Position numbers and translations under genes: made by a program. A stretch of DNA of 64,000 nt from Channa striata (lineage: Eukaryota; Chordata; Actinopteri; Anabantiformes; Channidae). The DNA lies in the NCBI GenBank assembly GCA_033026295.1, contig CM065168.1, forward strand, positions 29,029,226-29,093,225. The letters are read 5' to 3'. This document shows positions 9,680-20,109 of this stretch, piece after piece; position 1 is the stretch's first letter; the number at the start of each line of letters is the position of its first letter. Under the pieces are notes generated by a model that worked only from the letters and a program-made list of their open reading frames with translations, had not been told where the DNA came from and ran no database searches.

Positions 9680-10314
9680 CAGGGGTCTCAGACTAACCTG
9701 CAGCGAGGCGATAGTTTGTGGCCCCACCTTATTATTAAAGTTTAATGTTAGTGCGGCCCGCAGTTTGTTATGAACGGCACGGAGCGGAAATGACGTAAAT
9801 TATGACGTATATTGAGGAAATGACGTTCTTTTTGAGCTAAACACTTGATTGAAACTTCCAAGTCCAAGTACAGGTCCAGAATTACTGATGATCATCTTCA
9901 AGCCATACTGAGGGTCTCAACTGCTTCCTCCCTCAAGCCAAATGTGGCTCAGTTATGCGAGAAGAAGCGCTGCCAGGTCTCTAGCAGCAAGATGTAGGCA
10001 AGAGAGGCCATGTTCAGAAGACAACTTAAATAACTGTTAATACAGACATTTGAATCCTAATTATTATAATTATTATTATTATTTTATTTACTTATTACTG
10101 ATTGATTGATTGATTTTCTTATTAATTTCTTATTTATTTTCTTCTAATTTGTTTATTTATTTTTTCATATTATTTTGTGTTAAAAATAAAAAATAAAGAC
10201 ATTTGAGAAGATTAAAATTATTTAAAAGTTTTTCTTGTGGAAACCTGATGCGGCCCAGCCTCACCCCGACTCTGCCTCCAGCGGCCCCCAAGTAAATTGA
10301 GTTTGAGACCCCTG
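9680..10314 (+). mobile_element. Non-autonomous hAT-superfamily DNA transposon with intact 8-bp target duplication
   Basis: The 635-bp element begins CAGGGGTCTCAGACT and ends AGTTTGAGACCCCTG. The terminal inverted repeats are identical over 11 bp, and 14 of 15 match. It is flanked by a perfect direct repeat CATTACGT at 9672-9679 and 10315-10322, the 8-bp duplication expected for hAT insertion. Inside are GCGGCCC words near both ends and a broken transposase C-terminus. The middle to right portion (about 10045-10200) is AT-rich. The element is far too short to encode a transposase and must have been mobilised in trans. Confidence 0.9.
9836..9997 (+). pseudogene. Remnant of hAT transposase C-terminus
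   Basis: About 53 codons ending in TAG read as a fragment with the core SKYRSRITDDHLQAIL and later CEKKRCQVSSSK. This resembles the extreme C-terminus of hAT transposases related to the domesticated GTF2IRD2/EPM2AIP1-type proteins, in which a K-Y-x-x-x-x-x-D-x-H-L stretch is followed by KKRCQVS. The catalytic RNase-H-like domain is absent and an in-frame stop lies immediately upstream, so it is non-functional. Confidence 0.7.
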
Positions 10315-10322
10315 CATTACGT

Positions 10323-13300
10323 TGTTTTAGTAACCTGCCGTCCTATAAAGCCCCTGCAGTGTTGTGTTAAATTTATGACTTGGTAACTGTTAGTTTGAGT
10401 TTTAAACGTACCCCAGTCTTGTGTAGATGAATTATTACAGCTACTATATACTTTTTTGAGATTAGGGCCATTGCCAAACACAGACACACACTCGTGCATT
10501 TCAGTTGAAATTTTCACTCTTTACAGTACAACTCTATATACAGTAAGTGTACACACACCTAATGTAACACTCAGTGCTGTTTCATTTTTATACACAAACA
10601 CTTTATTAAAGTCCTCATTTACAGTCCTCAAAGACTTTCTGACACACATCTCAAACACCCCCACCCCCACCCTTCTCGCTCACTGTTTTCGTCTCCCTCT
10701 CAGGGATAAAGACACAAACACTCTCCAATGGCAGTATCTCCCAGGACCCTGCTGAGTGACACACACCTGAGGTTTTCCAACCCTGAGTCTGCTCTAGCTT
10801 TATTTCATACATGTACAGCTGGTCACGAATTAGAGCTATAAGCACATAATTGGGTTTTTGTGTCATGATGATAATAATAATACTACTAAAAGTTATAAGG
10901 TTATAAGTAAATACATTTCTGATTAAGAGAAAGTCACTGTCCACATAAATACTAAGACTCCCTGGCTTCAAGCTGCACTGTAAGAGGATAATATGAGCAC
11001 AAATAAGAGCAGGGATGTGCAACCGTATTTGAAACAAACGAATGTAGAAACACCTCTGCTTATAATTCACGCCAATATAACTCCACTTCCCAATTTGACT
11101 TCAATAATTATCACCTTTCTGACAGTTTCACCCTAAAAACTGAGAAATTATAACCTTGTTAAAAGTAGAACTGTATTGTACTGCAGTAAATTGCACAGGT
11201 GGTCATAATGTTATGGCTGATCAGTGAATATACTAACTACATGCCATAAAGCTACTAATTTATTCAAATGCATGTTTTTTTTTTTTTAAGTGCTGTAGAT
11301 ATGAGTCTGATTTGCAGCGTTTTTGTGTCCTAGAAAATCTCGTAGTCGTTATACGTCTGAAGTGTTCTGGCAGAGCTTGGCACCAACCTTTACATGAGGG
11401 GTTGGCTGTTGGCGGATTGTGAGGGAAATAATTCCATACGTTGCACCTGGGACCAGTTTTGTCAGATGGCTTATTTGGACAGGGATTTTGTTTAAGACAC
11501 AGTAGATGAATGGCATATGTTCAGCTGCTCTATTTTTTTTTACAGATCAGTGGGAGACCACAGTAAAGCCATAGTCACGCATATGCTGATATCGGGGAAA
11601 AATAATTTAAAGAACATGCTCATATATGTACATAAAAGTTTATTAAAAATGTGTCTATGCTGTGACATGACTATTTTGATGATAACTAAAGTGAACATTC
11701 CAAAAAGATTGCACTATACTGTCTCCGGAAATGGCAATGCATTTGATATCACACGCCGTCCAGTTTGCATGTTCTTTAAGCAGGTGACATCAGTTTGCAT
11801 GCTGAGGGACAGAACATTAAGAAGTGAATGTTTTTTCCATCTGCTTTGTCTACATCCTCCTCCTCCTCCTTTCTCTTCCTTCTAAGTGCTCCAGTCCATT
11901 TGCCATCCACATGTGCCACACACCCTGCGGAGGCAGCACAGAAAAGAATTTGTGCTCTCTGAACATTTAGTAGGGTTTTAACAGTGCTAGGAAAACTCCT
12001 GTTTACTGTATTTAATGTCGTCTTTGCTCTTACAGCAGTGATGAACAAGTGTGGAAGAATAATTCTATTATATCTTTGTCTTATCTGCTGCTTTGACCAG
12101 AATAAACAGTTGAATTAAAGCGTGAAGCTGTTGTAGACCCTTGCGAGCTGAGAAAAACATGGAAGGAAAAGCTGAAAAAAGCTCTTGGTTCAGATAAGAA
12201 CAGATTTGAAGGACGGATAGAGAGAGAGAGAGACAGGAAGAGAGGTGGTGAGAGCTGAGTCAGGATGCCCTGGGGGAGGTTGGCAGGAAGCAGTGGGTGA
12301 GGAGGAGGACAGGAAAGAGACGAGGGGGAGAAGCTCTTCATCGTCCTCCTCCTCTGTCATCATCAGTGGTGTCATTGAGGGTGGAGTGGTGTAGGGAAGG
12401 AATAAGGAGAGGTGGAGCTGACATCATCCACCTCCTGGAGGTCTGTAAGAGCCACATAACCACATTCTGCATATGAAAGCTTTGAACAGTCACATTTATG
12501 TCATCAAAGGCTTTTAAAGCATTTTATGCAACAGCTAGTAGAGAAGAGGAAATGCTGAGTCCATGTAAAGAAAAGTGCGAACAGGCGGCCACAAATAAAC
12601 GGAGAGACATTCAGGGAGTAGAGAACAGATAGGCTCAAGATAGAGAAAAGGAATGGATATGAAAGAAAGAGGTGTGCAAAAAGGGAGAGAGGCTCCTCTG
12701 CCTGCCGGTCTGGTTATGTAACTTTCCTGTAGAAGAGGGCATTGGGTTTGTGTGTGTGCGTGCTTGTTCTCCTGTGAGCTCTCTTTGTAGGCTCTCGGTG
12801 TTTGTGTGTAGAGGTGACAGAGTTTGCAGAGAGGAAGATGCCCAACATGCCTCCTGTCCTCCACTGAGCTTGTTGTTGGGCCTGCGTTGCCCAACTGCCA
12901 CAGGCCTCTGCTGGTATGCCGTGTATTAGTGCGCCCGCGTTTGCAAGGGTGGGTGGGTGGTTGTGTGTCAGCGCATCCACCTGTGTGCGCATAACTGCGC
13001 ATTTAGTAGTGCAGCTATGTGTGTACGCGTGGCCTTATCACTGTGGAAGTGTTTTAGTGTAGACATGTGCACCTGTGTCGGAGGCCCCAAGTGGTTTTGA
13101 AAGCTGTTGAGGGAGGTTATATAGTGCAAGATTAGCATGAGCTTGTGGTGGGTTGAGCAAGTGAAGGGGTGTGTGTGTGTGATGGGTGTATATCGATATT
13201 AAACCAGAGGCGAGGCAGTTAAGTTTCTTTTCAATGTGATAAATCAACCATATCCATAGGAGCTGCAATACTAGAAGAAATGATGAAACTACAAAAACTT

Positions 13301-13900
13301 TGTAGAAAAGTGAGTCATCATCACATCGCAGATAGCGTTCAGAAACACATGAAATTGTGATTGGTTTTCCACACTAGAGAAGTAGAATCACATTAAAAAG
13401 GTAATGGATAAAGCTAGTCAAGCGCTGCCTGATGTTTGACGCCTGCGTGTTTTCAGAAATGCAAACCAATTACTTCTCAGACATGCTTGGAAAATGGCTG
13501 TGCGATACGACGATACTTATGGCATGACAATAGAAAACCATCTGTTGTTTCATGTTTTGCATTGTTATTATTTTCATTGCAAGTTGAGCAGCGCGAGGAA
13601 ATTCTGATCTTGGAAAACATAGGACAATTAGTTAGGTCACTGTTTGCTAGTTAGTCCCCAGCAACACAACTACAGCTGCTGAAACGCTTAAACTTTAACC
13701 TTTAAGGTGAAACATTATCCAACCCACCTTAAAATTTTATACAACAACTTTCAGAATTTTGTGTGTGTGTTTTTATTGCTTCAGTTGTTTTGATATACAT
13801 TTTTCAGTTAAGCATCTACAAGTCTTCTGTATCTTCTAAGTTCTAAGAATAGTTATAATCAATTATGACTAAAACCTTTTTTGGCAAGTAGATCAAATAA
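10323..13900. other. Long stretch without recognised gene
   Basis: It contains a short CACCCCC-rich patch near 10655, a repeat-like phrase at about 11195-11230 (GTCATAATGTTATGGCTGAT), and pyrimidine- or purine-rich patches (about 12180-12400). Reading frames here are low-complexity and lack splice context. I see no exon I can support. Confidence 0.5.
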
Positions 13901-13904
13901 TAAC

Positions 13905-13985
13905 AAGAACTTTATGTAAAGTGCCTTGAGATGACCTTGTTGTAAATTGGCGCTATATAAATAAAATGTAATTGAATTGAAATGA
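13905..13985 (+). repeat. L2-type LINE or LINE-tailed SINE 3' end
   Basis: The phrase GTAAAGTGCCTTGAGATGAC, then TTGGCGCTATATAAATAAA and a short TGAAT-type tail, is the well-known 3' end of fish L2-clade retroposons. Only the tail remains, as in a 5'-truncated insertion. Confidence 0.75.
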
Positions 13986-14811
13986 ACTCAGCCTTCCCAA
14001 GTTGTTATTTCACTGAATATATGAAAAAGCTCTATTATAATATCTGTCATTATCAGTATATGAAATGAATTATACTGGAATTCAAATTTTTGGTCCTTTC
14101 ACTAAACCTTAGTTTGGAGCATGTCACGTGCCAGAGGAATTATGGTTGTAGTTTTGTAATGTGTCCAAACAAAACGGAAAGAATAAGGTGAGGTAACATG
14201 AGGCAAGGTTACGATCTGCTTTGTTGCTATGAGTTAGTTTTTAAGGTGGCTTGATGAGTTGTTAGCCTAGGTGCCTGATCTCATTTGAAAGCAGATTTGT
14301 TCTAGACTCATTAGAACTTTGTTCACGCGGAGTAAACGGTGCATGGATGGGGTCGGTACGCACGGTGCACAGTACGAGGACTTGTACATTTTATTCTTCG
14401 GTGTGCCAGTACCGGCATTTCTCATAGTTTCAGCCGCCACATAGTGAACTCCCATCACAAATACAGGCTGCCATGATCCTAAAATGCACCTTTTAGAAGG
14501 GAATCGTGAAATGCCCAGTTTAGAATTTATTTTGCTATGTCACATGACTAGCGCTCCAAACTGTTTGTGATGGCAGTAGTGGCCATAGGGTCACAATCAA
14601 CGTCAAAATCAACGTAAAACAACAGGCAAATTAAGGGTGACTGGTTGGGGTTTGTGTGAGATTAGGATCAGGGTTAAGGATCCTTTACATGCAGAATAGT
14701 TTGACAGCGAAGTGCTACAATAATCCTGCTTTGAAACAGCCAGTGTAAAAATCACCAGTCATTGAACAGTTTAAGTTTTGATTTTTGTCCATTTGTTTTG
14801 TGTCTCTTTAG

Positions 14812-14879
14812 CTTGTGAACAGTCTGTAATAAACTATCAAACATGTGCAAACAGATGCTGAATTTGTTTGCCTCTTCGA
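14812..14879 (+). other. Candidate 68-bp noncoding exon
   Basis: An acceptor with a T-rich tract (TTTGTGTCTCTTTAG) and a near-perfect donor (CGA followed by GTAAGTG) bound 68 bp. Content is AT-rich and stops occur, so any exon would be untranslated. Chance occurrence is quite possible. Confidence 0.25.
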
Positions 14880-15065
14880 GTAAGTGACGGTGACGAGAGA
14901 TTTCTACATTACATTATTTCCCTATCATAAAAAAGGGTTCTGTCGTGGCAACTGCTTTAGTTTGAGCTTCACTACTTCTGTGTTCCTTTTTTACTTTTTG
15001 CAGCTCCGTAGAAATAATAGTTTGTCACTCATAAACGGTATCACTGGTTACCGAACAAGGTGCTA

Positions 15066-15130
15066 GGAGCTGTATCCAAAATCACGTGTCATCCGAGTAG
15101 CACGTTCAGAACAGATGAACCCCGCTGACT
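15066..15130. repeat. Dispersed repeat copy, family shared with 17328-17390 and 9325-9365
   Basis: It shares GAGCTG, AAATCACGT, GCACGTTCAGAACAG and TGAACCCC, in order, with 17328-17390. Its end (ACAGATGAACCCCGCTGACT) resembles 9331-9352. The family is unidentified. Confidence 0.5.
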
Positions 15131-16573
15131 TGGAGTAGACAGGATGTGAAAATACTGATGTAAACACACTTTATAAAAAAAAAAAAAAAGAATGTGACTG
15201 AAAGGCTTACACTGCCTTTGGTAGATAGTCAATGTGCATTTATGTGAAGGAAAAAGTCTAAAGCTCATCAAATCCCTGCTTCTCCCAGCTCACCCAAACT
15301 AAATCCCTTTCTTGAACAATTCTACTGCCAACTTCACTTCAAAGTGGAAACAAAAAAATCACTGCAGCCGTCAGATGTCTTGTGTTGTGCTCTCTAACCC
15401 TCGGATCCTCCCTTCCCACCAGTTCTGTCCATCTTTCTCCATCAGCTCCTGTTTTGCCTTTCTGCCTCTCAGGTTTCTCCCCACCCCCCAAACCCTCTAC
15501 ACCCCCTTGGCCCCTCTTTAGACCCCCTGTTACCCCATCCACCCCCCTCACCCTCACTCCCCCACCCCACAGCTCCCAGCCTTTTGTGCCTTCCTTCCCC
15601 TCCTTCCTCTTCCACCACTTCTGCCTCCCCCTGCTTTTGTGTGCGAGAGGCCAGCAAAGGGAGAGCGGAGAGGGAAGCTGTAGACAAGTTAGTGAGAGAC
15701 AGGAGATGGGAGAGAGGGATTCTATAGATCAGATGTGAAACTAGAGCTTGACCCTGTAGGTTTTATATCCCCTCACTGTACTTGGCTGAACTTGCACATT
15801 GAAAGCTGTGCGTTCATCTTGCCAAAGTGTTGTCAGTGTCCCTTTGTTCTGCTTTCGTACACTGTACGTTTTAGCAAGAATATACCATGAACAGTTATGT
15901 AGTGTAGAGATGAAGATTTGTCACTATTTCATCCAGTAGGATGAATTTAGATGCTTCACATTTGCTTTGCACTGATGTTTATTGAACTATTATTATATTT
16001 TTTGAGCATAGTCATTGGAGCCCATGACTTCACTGTGTTCATGCTACATACAAAGTAGAGTATAATAGAATTTAAATCATTAATCACATTTGTTTTATTT
16101 ATTTATTTATTGACTTATTATTTAAAAAGCAACACAGTCTGTAGTGGATTATTTGGTTTTCACTTTCATCTTTGCCTCCACAGTACAATTTAAACAATGT
16201 ACACACAGGTTTATTGTCTACTGCCTCTTGTGTTTTCATGTAGGTAAGAAAATAAAGTTTGAAACTAGCTACAGAATAATATTTTATGTTTGCCTGTTTG
16301 CATGTAGAGGTTCTGTATGTAGTAATACTCAACATGTATCAAATGATAAAAATGGGTTGATAAAGACAACAAAACACTTCATATGTTTTTAGATTCTAGG
16401 ATAAATTGAGGCAGATTCATTTTAACAAATGCCAAACACGCACTTGTAAATTTACAGATGATGTGTACGCTAAGGCTTTCACATGATATTTTACCTATAT
16501 ACAGCATGTGTATGAACAGGCACCAAAAGGATGTTGGTGTGTCCTGCATAAGCAGTCACACGCTGTAGTATAG

Positions 16574-16575
<2 letters not shown>

Positions 16576-16623
<48 letters not shown>
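16576..16623. repeat. (GT)24 microsatellite
   Basis: Uninterrupted GT run of about 48 bp, directly abutting a Tc1 fossil. Confidence 0.97.
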
Positions 16624-16626
<3 letters not shown>

Positions 16627-16629
16627 CTG

Positions 16630-17030
16630 CAACCTCCAAGAATCTGAAACCCTGTAGAAAACAGGTTCTGTGGTCTGATGACCTCAGATTGAACTATGTG
16701 GACCGAACTCTAAGCTTTAGCTGGAGACAGGTAGACACAGCGTGTCACCTGGCAAACACCTGCATGGAATCATGGTGATAGGATCGAGCTGTTGGGGGTT
16801 TCTTAGCAAACAAGTCAAAGAGCTAGGACAAGTCTGACTCTCTTTGAGTGATCCAGCCGAAGACCTAAATCACACAGAACCACTGTGGAGAGACCTGAAG
16901 ATGGTAGATCTCGAGATGCTTCCTGTCCAATCTAATAGAACTTGAGGTCTAAACCCAGGTTTGAAAAACCACAGCAGAGATCCGGATCTGTAACTGTTGT
17001 CAAAAGGATTGTACAAACTATTTCATTATA
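16630..17030 (+). mobile_element. Fossil Tc1/mariner transposase fragment
   Basis: Phrases in order match Tc1-like transposons of fish: TCTGTGGTCTGATGACCTCA, then CACCTGGCAAACACC, GAATCATGGTGATAGGATCGA, and, after a gap, CACTGTGGAGAGACCTGAA and CCAATCTAATAGAACTTGAG. Between about 16790 and 16845 the central catalytic part is missing or scrambled. Frames are broken throughout, so this is an inactive relic. Confidence 0.75.
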
Positions 17031-17327
17031 GGTCAGAATTCTTATATACATATACAGTGATTTTAGTTTTTAGAAATGTTTTCAATTCTCCATTGCGGTT
17101 GGTGTCAATTAGTGGTAAATCAATTTAAAATACATTCACAACTGAATCTGTGGACAGTGAAAAGGTGCATCCCTTTATAAATGTATATGCAGTGCAGTGT
17201 TAAAGTTAAAGAAAAGTTATTTCTGCTGCTGACATTTTCACTGCCTTTGTGTGCTTAATTTTTTTCAAACTTTTTGCCGTGCTGTGGAAATACTTGAGAT
17301 TACCAATCATGTAGTGTGCCACACCTG

Positions 17328-17392
17328 AGAGCTGCGCCCCAAATCACGTTGCCCACACTAGCATGTTCAAAACAGCTGAACCCCATTCACAC
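17328..17392. repeat. Dispersed repeat copy, family shared with 15066-15130
   Basis: GAGCTG, CCAAATCACGTTGCC, AGCATGTTCAAAACAGC and TGAACCCC match the 15.1-kb copy over about 60 bp with scattered differences. Confidence 0.5.
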
Positions 17393-18359
17393 TTTGGCAC
17401 AGGTCACTGAGTGCAACCTGGCTTAGAGGGCTTTAAGGTTAATGTGCTGATAGTTAACCAAACAAGGTTACCAGACACTGAAGGCGTCATTTACCTACTG
17501 ACCTACCTAACTGTCGCACAAAGCTGCCAGCGGCTAAACACACAAATGCACAGAGAGTGGCATCACAAACGCGTGTGGGACTGATACTGACTAGTCTCTG
17601 TCTCTGACAGAAAATATGTGGGGCCAGCATGTAAACACGCACACGACTGTGTTATAAGGCTGTCTTTGTATTTGTACATTCATTATGCATTTACCGTCCA
17701 AAGCTCCATCCATGCATTTTTTACAACTCAATTCAAGATGGGCCATGCATTTATGTGTGCATGTGCATGCATATCTGAGTTTGTGCATGTATGTATGTAT
17801 GAAATCCACTTCTAGCAGAGAGTGCACGCTCAGGTAGGAGAGTGTATTCCTGGAAAACCAGCTACTGCTCCTGTTATCACATCTAACTCGATTAGAGAAG
17901 CTCCTGCCACTGAGCCTTCTGCTGCGAGAAGGGCAACATGCGTGTGTGCGCGCACGCACACACAGAAATCCTACTCAGGATTTAATTGAATCTGCTCAAA
18001 TAAAGTGTGTTGAATTTTCGACAAATGCAATGCTATAGCCATTGCATTTGCAGCCTTTCCCAGTAACACTCATATGTCACTGTGTGAAAGCTGTCTGAAA
18101 GCACAACCATCGCATGTTCAAAATAATCAAACTAATTCTTCTGGCAAATTTGACTATAAAATACAAGTTCATCTTTTACATTTCAAAAACATTAGGTCAG
18201 AAAAATAAGAAGTCAGTCTTTGGGACTGTCTGGTATGCAGGCTTTAAATTCACTGTTCCTGATCTAGCTCCCAACATGGCTTTCGAATATTTACTTTTGC
18301 AAATGAATAGAAAACAGCACTTTACTACTGTTGTACCAATTAACCGCAGCTAAACAGAA

Positions 18360-18780
18360 ATTCCACATGGGCAACCAGCCTTTCACGCGGGGTGCTGACC
18401 TTTCCCGGTGATCACGCTAATCATTGATCACTTAAATAAACACTGGGTACCATACGAGCCCATTATTGTCCCTGCGAAAGCCTTCCTATGGACGGCGCTT
18501 ATAATTAGGCCCCGGGGTAATCGGCTGACTAATTGCTGTTTGGGGGAACACGTATATATCGCCTATCAAAACCCAAGGGAAGCGCTGCCATTACTTTTAA
18601 TTACCCGCTGTGAAGTTTGACAACTGACCCCGAGCACAGTTTTCGGGGCTGATGGCTGCGTTTCATCCGGTTGGGAAGGGAATGCGTACTGGATACCAAC
18701 CTCTTCCCAGTGTGGCCGCTGCCACAGTGGCTCAGATGGATCGCTTGTGTAGTTACACAGGGCGGGGTGAAGAGACACGC
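18360..18780. promoter_or_regulatory. Strong candidate conserved noncoding enhancer
   Basis: Unlike its low-complexity neighbourhood, this segment has balanced composition, CpGs outside any island, and dense binding-site-like words. These include GGTGATCACGCTAATCATTG, TGATCACTTAAATAAACA (forkhead-like end), TTATAATTAGGCCCCGGGG, GACTAATTGC, CGCTGCCATTACTTTTAATT and ACCCGCTGTGAAG. No open frame crosses it with splice support. The core is about 18375-18640. This texture is typical of vertebrate conserved noncoding elements; no alignment was possible. Confidence 0.5.
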
Positions 18781-19949
18781 TTCTTGTTGTCCTCTGTGCA
18801 CTGGCTTTTTAGGCAGCAGACCCATTCATCATGTGTCTGTCTGTGGAGGAGCTGCTATTCATTGTCTCTCCTCGTGCTTATTCTCCAGGAGCCAGCCAGT
18901 CTCTTACTCTATCCCTCTACCTCTCACTACTTCTTCCTTTGTCTTCCTGCCCCCCTCAGTTTCTCTCCTCCTGTCTTTATATCTTTAATACCCTTCCTTT
19001 CTCTCGCACACCCTTCATATGTCTCACCTCGCTGAGAGAACAAAGAGGGACATAGCTAGTTAACGTGTGTGTATGTGTGTGTGTAAGGTGTGATATTAAG
19101 GAGTCATCTCACAGATAGTTTCTCCGGTGACACAGACATTATTTGAACAGCTAACAGTGTGTTAGAAAGAGCAGGGGCCTACGAAGTGAAACTAGACACT
19201 ATAAATATGTAGGCTACAGGAGACCTTGATTCCAGCTCCACGAATAACAACAACCTGCATTTCCAGAAATGTGTTTCCTTCATGCAACAAGGTCTCAAAT
19301 TATGGGAGCACTATGTATGTAATAGAAGACTGCATACTTTGAAAATATTTCCGACTGGATTATTTTCCACAAAAATACTTTATACTATTTAAATAACCTT
19401 GTCAAATAACCTTCCTAAGGAGTAATTTTGTCTATCCATAAATATTGCTGTTTTAATTCACTCTTGAGCCCCATCAGAAGAGGTTTTGGCATGTCACAAG
19501 GCCCCAAGTTGGCAAAGTGAAAGAGCAAACAGCTGAGAATAGTGCAGGTTCTTTCCAAACACGACAAAGACTTTTTCTAATCACTTACAAATGGAATGGA
19601 CAGGTGTGAAGAAACTTCAGGCGAACATTTCCGCTGTTATTCCGCTGTTTATTGAGAGATGCACACGGACAAATGTGGAAACAGCGTTACACCATATTTC
19701 TTCTCCTCATTATGAGTTTCGGTCCGTCCTGGTGGAAGTATTTTCTGGGCTGTTCAGGTTGGATGAACGCCTATTCCGTCACTCGTGTGTGTGTGTGTGT
19801 GTGCTTTCCTCATTTCAGCACACACTCACAGGTGTGCGCACACAGCGGAGTTAGAGAAGTGAGCTCGTCAAGGCTTGGTCAACTTTGTCATGCATTTAGT
19901 GCGTGTTTGTGTACACTACAGAGGCCACATCCAGGGCCAAGAACAGGAC

Positions 19950-20100
19950 TGTGTTGCCATGGTGAAAATAAAATCCAAAATGCAGAGTTGCAAGGAGACC
20001 CCTGATTGGCTGAGGACACATGCATGGGATTGTGATGCGTGCTGTCAGCTGGCCAATGAGACACAGGCTGAGCCAGGGCTGTTGCTAAGGGGAGTAGCTT
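19950..20100. promoter_or_regulatory. RFX / NF-Y motif cluster, promoter- or enhancer-like
   Basis: Three RFX-type half sites (GTTGCCATGG at 19953, GTTGCAAGGAGAC at 19987, GTTGCTAAGG at 20081) and two CCAAT boxes (ATTGGC at 20005 on the reverse strand, CCAAT at 20053) fall within about 140 bp. RFX plus NF-Y pairing is a known promoter architecture. No exon with a good donor is evident downstream, so it may be an enhancer or a noncoding promoter. Confidence 0.4.
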
Positions 20101-20109
20101 TTGAACAGA

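Noticed and set aside
11195..11230. Phrase GTCATAATGTTATGGCTGAT as the end of a transposon
   Set aside because: It resembles a recurrent fish repeat phrase but no second terminus, duplication or body could be found, so it is not listed as an element.
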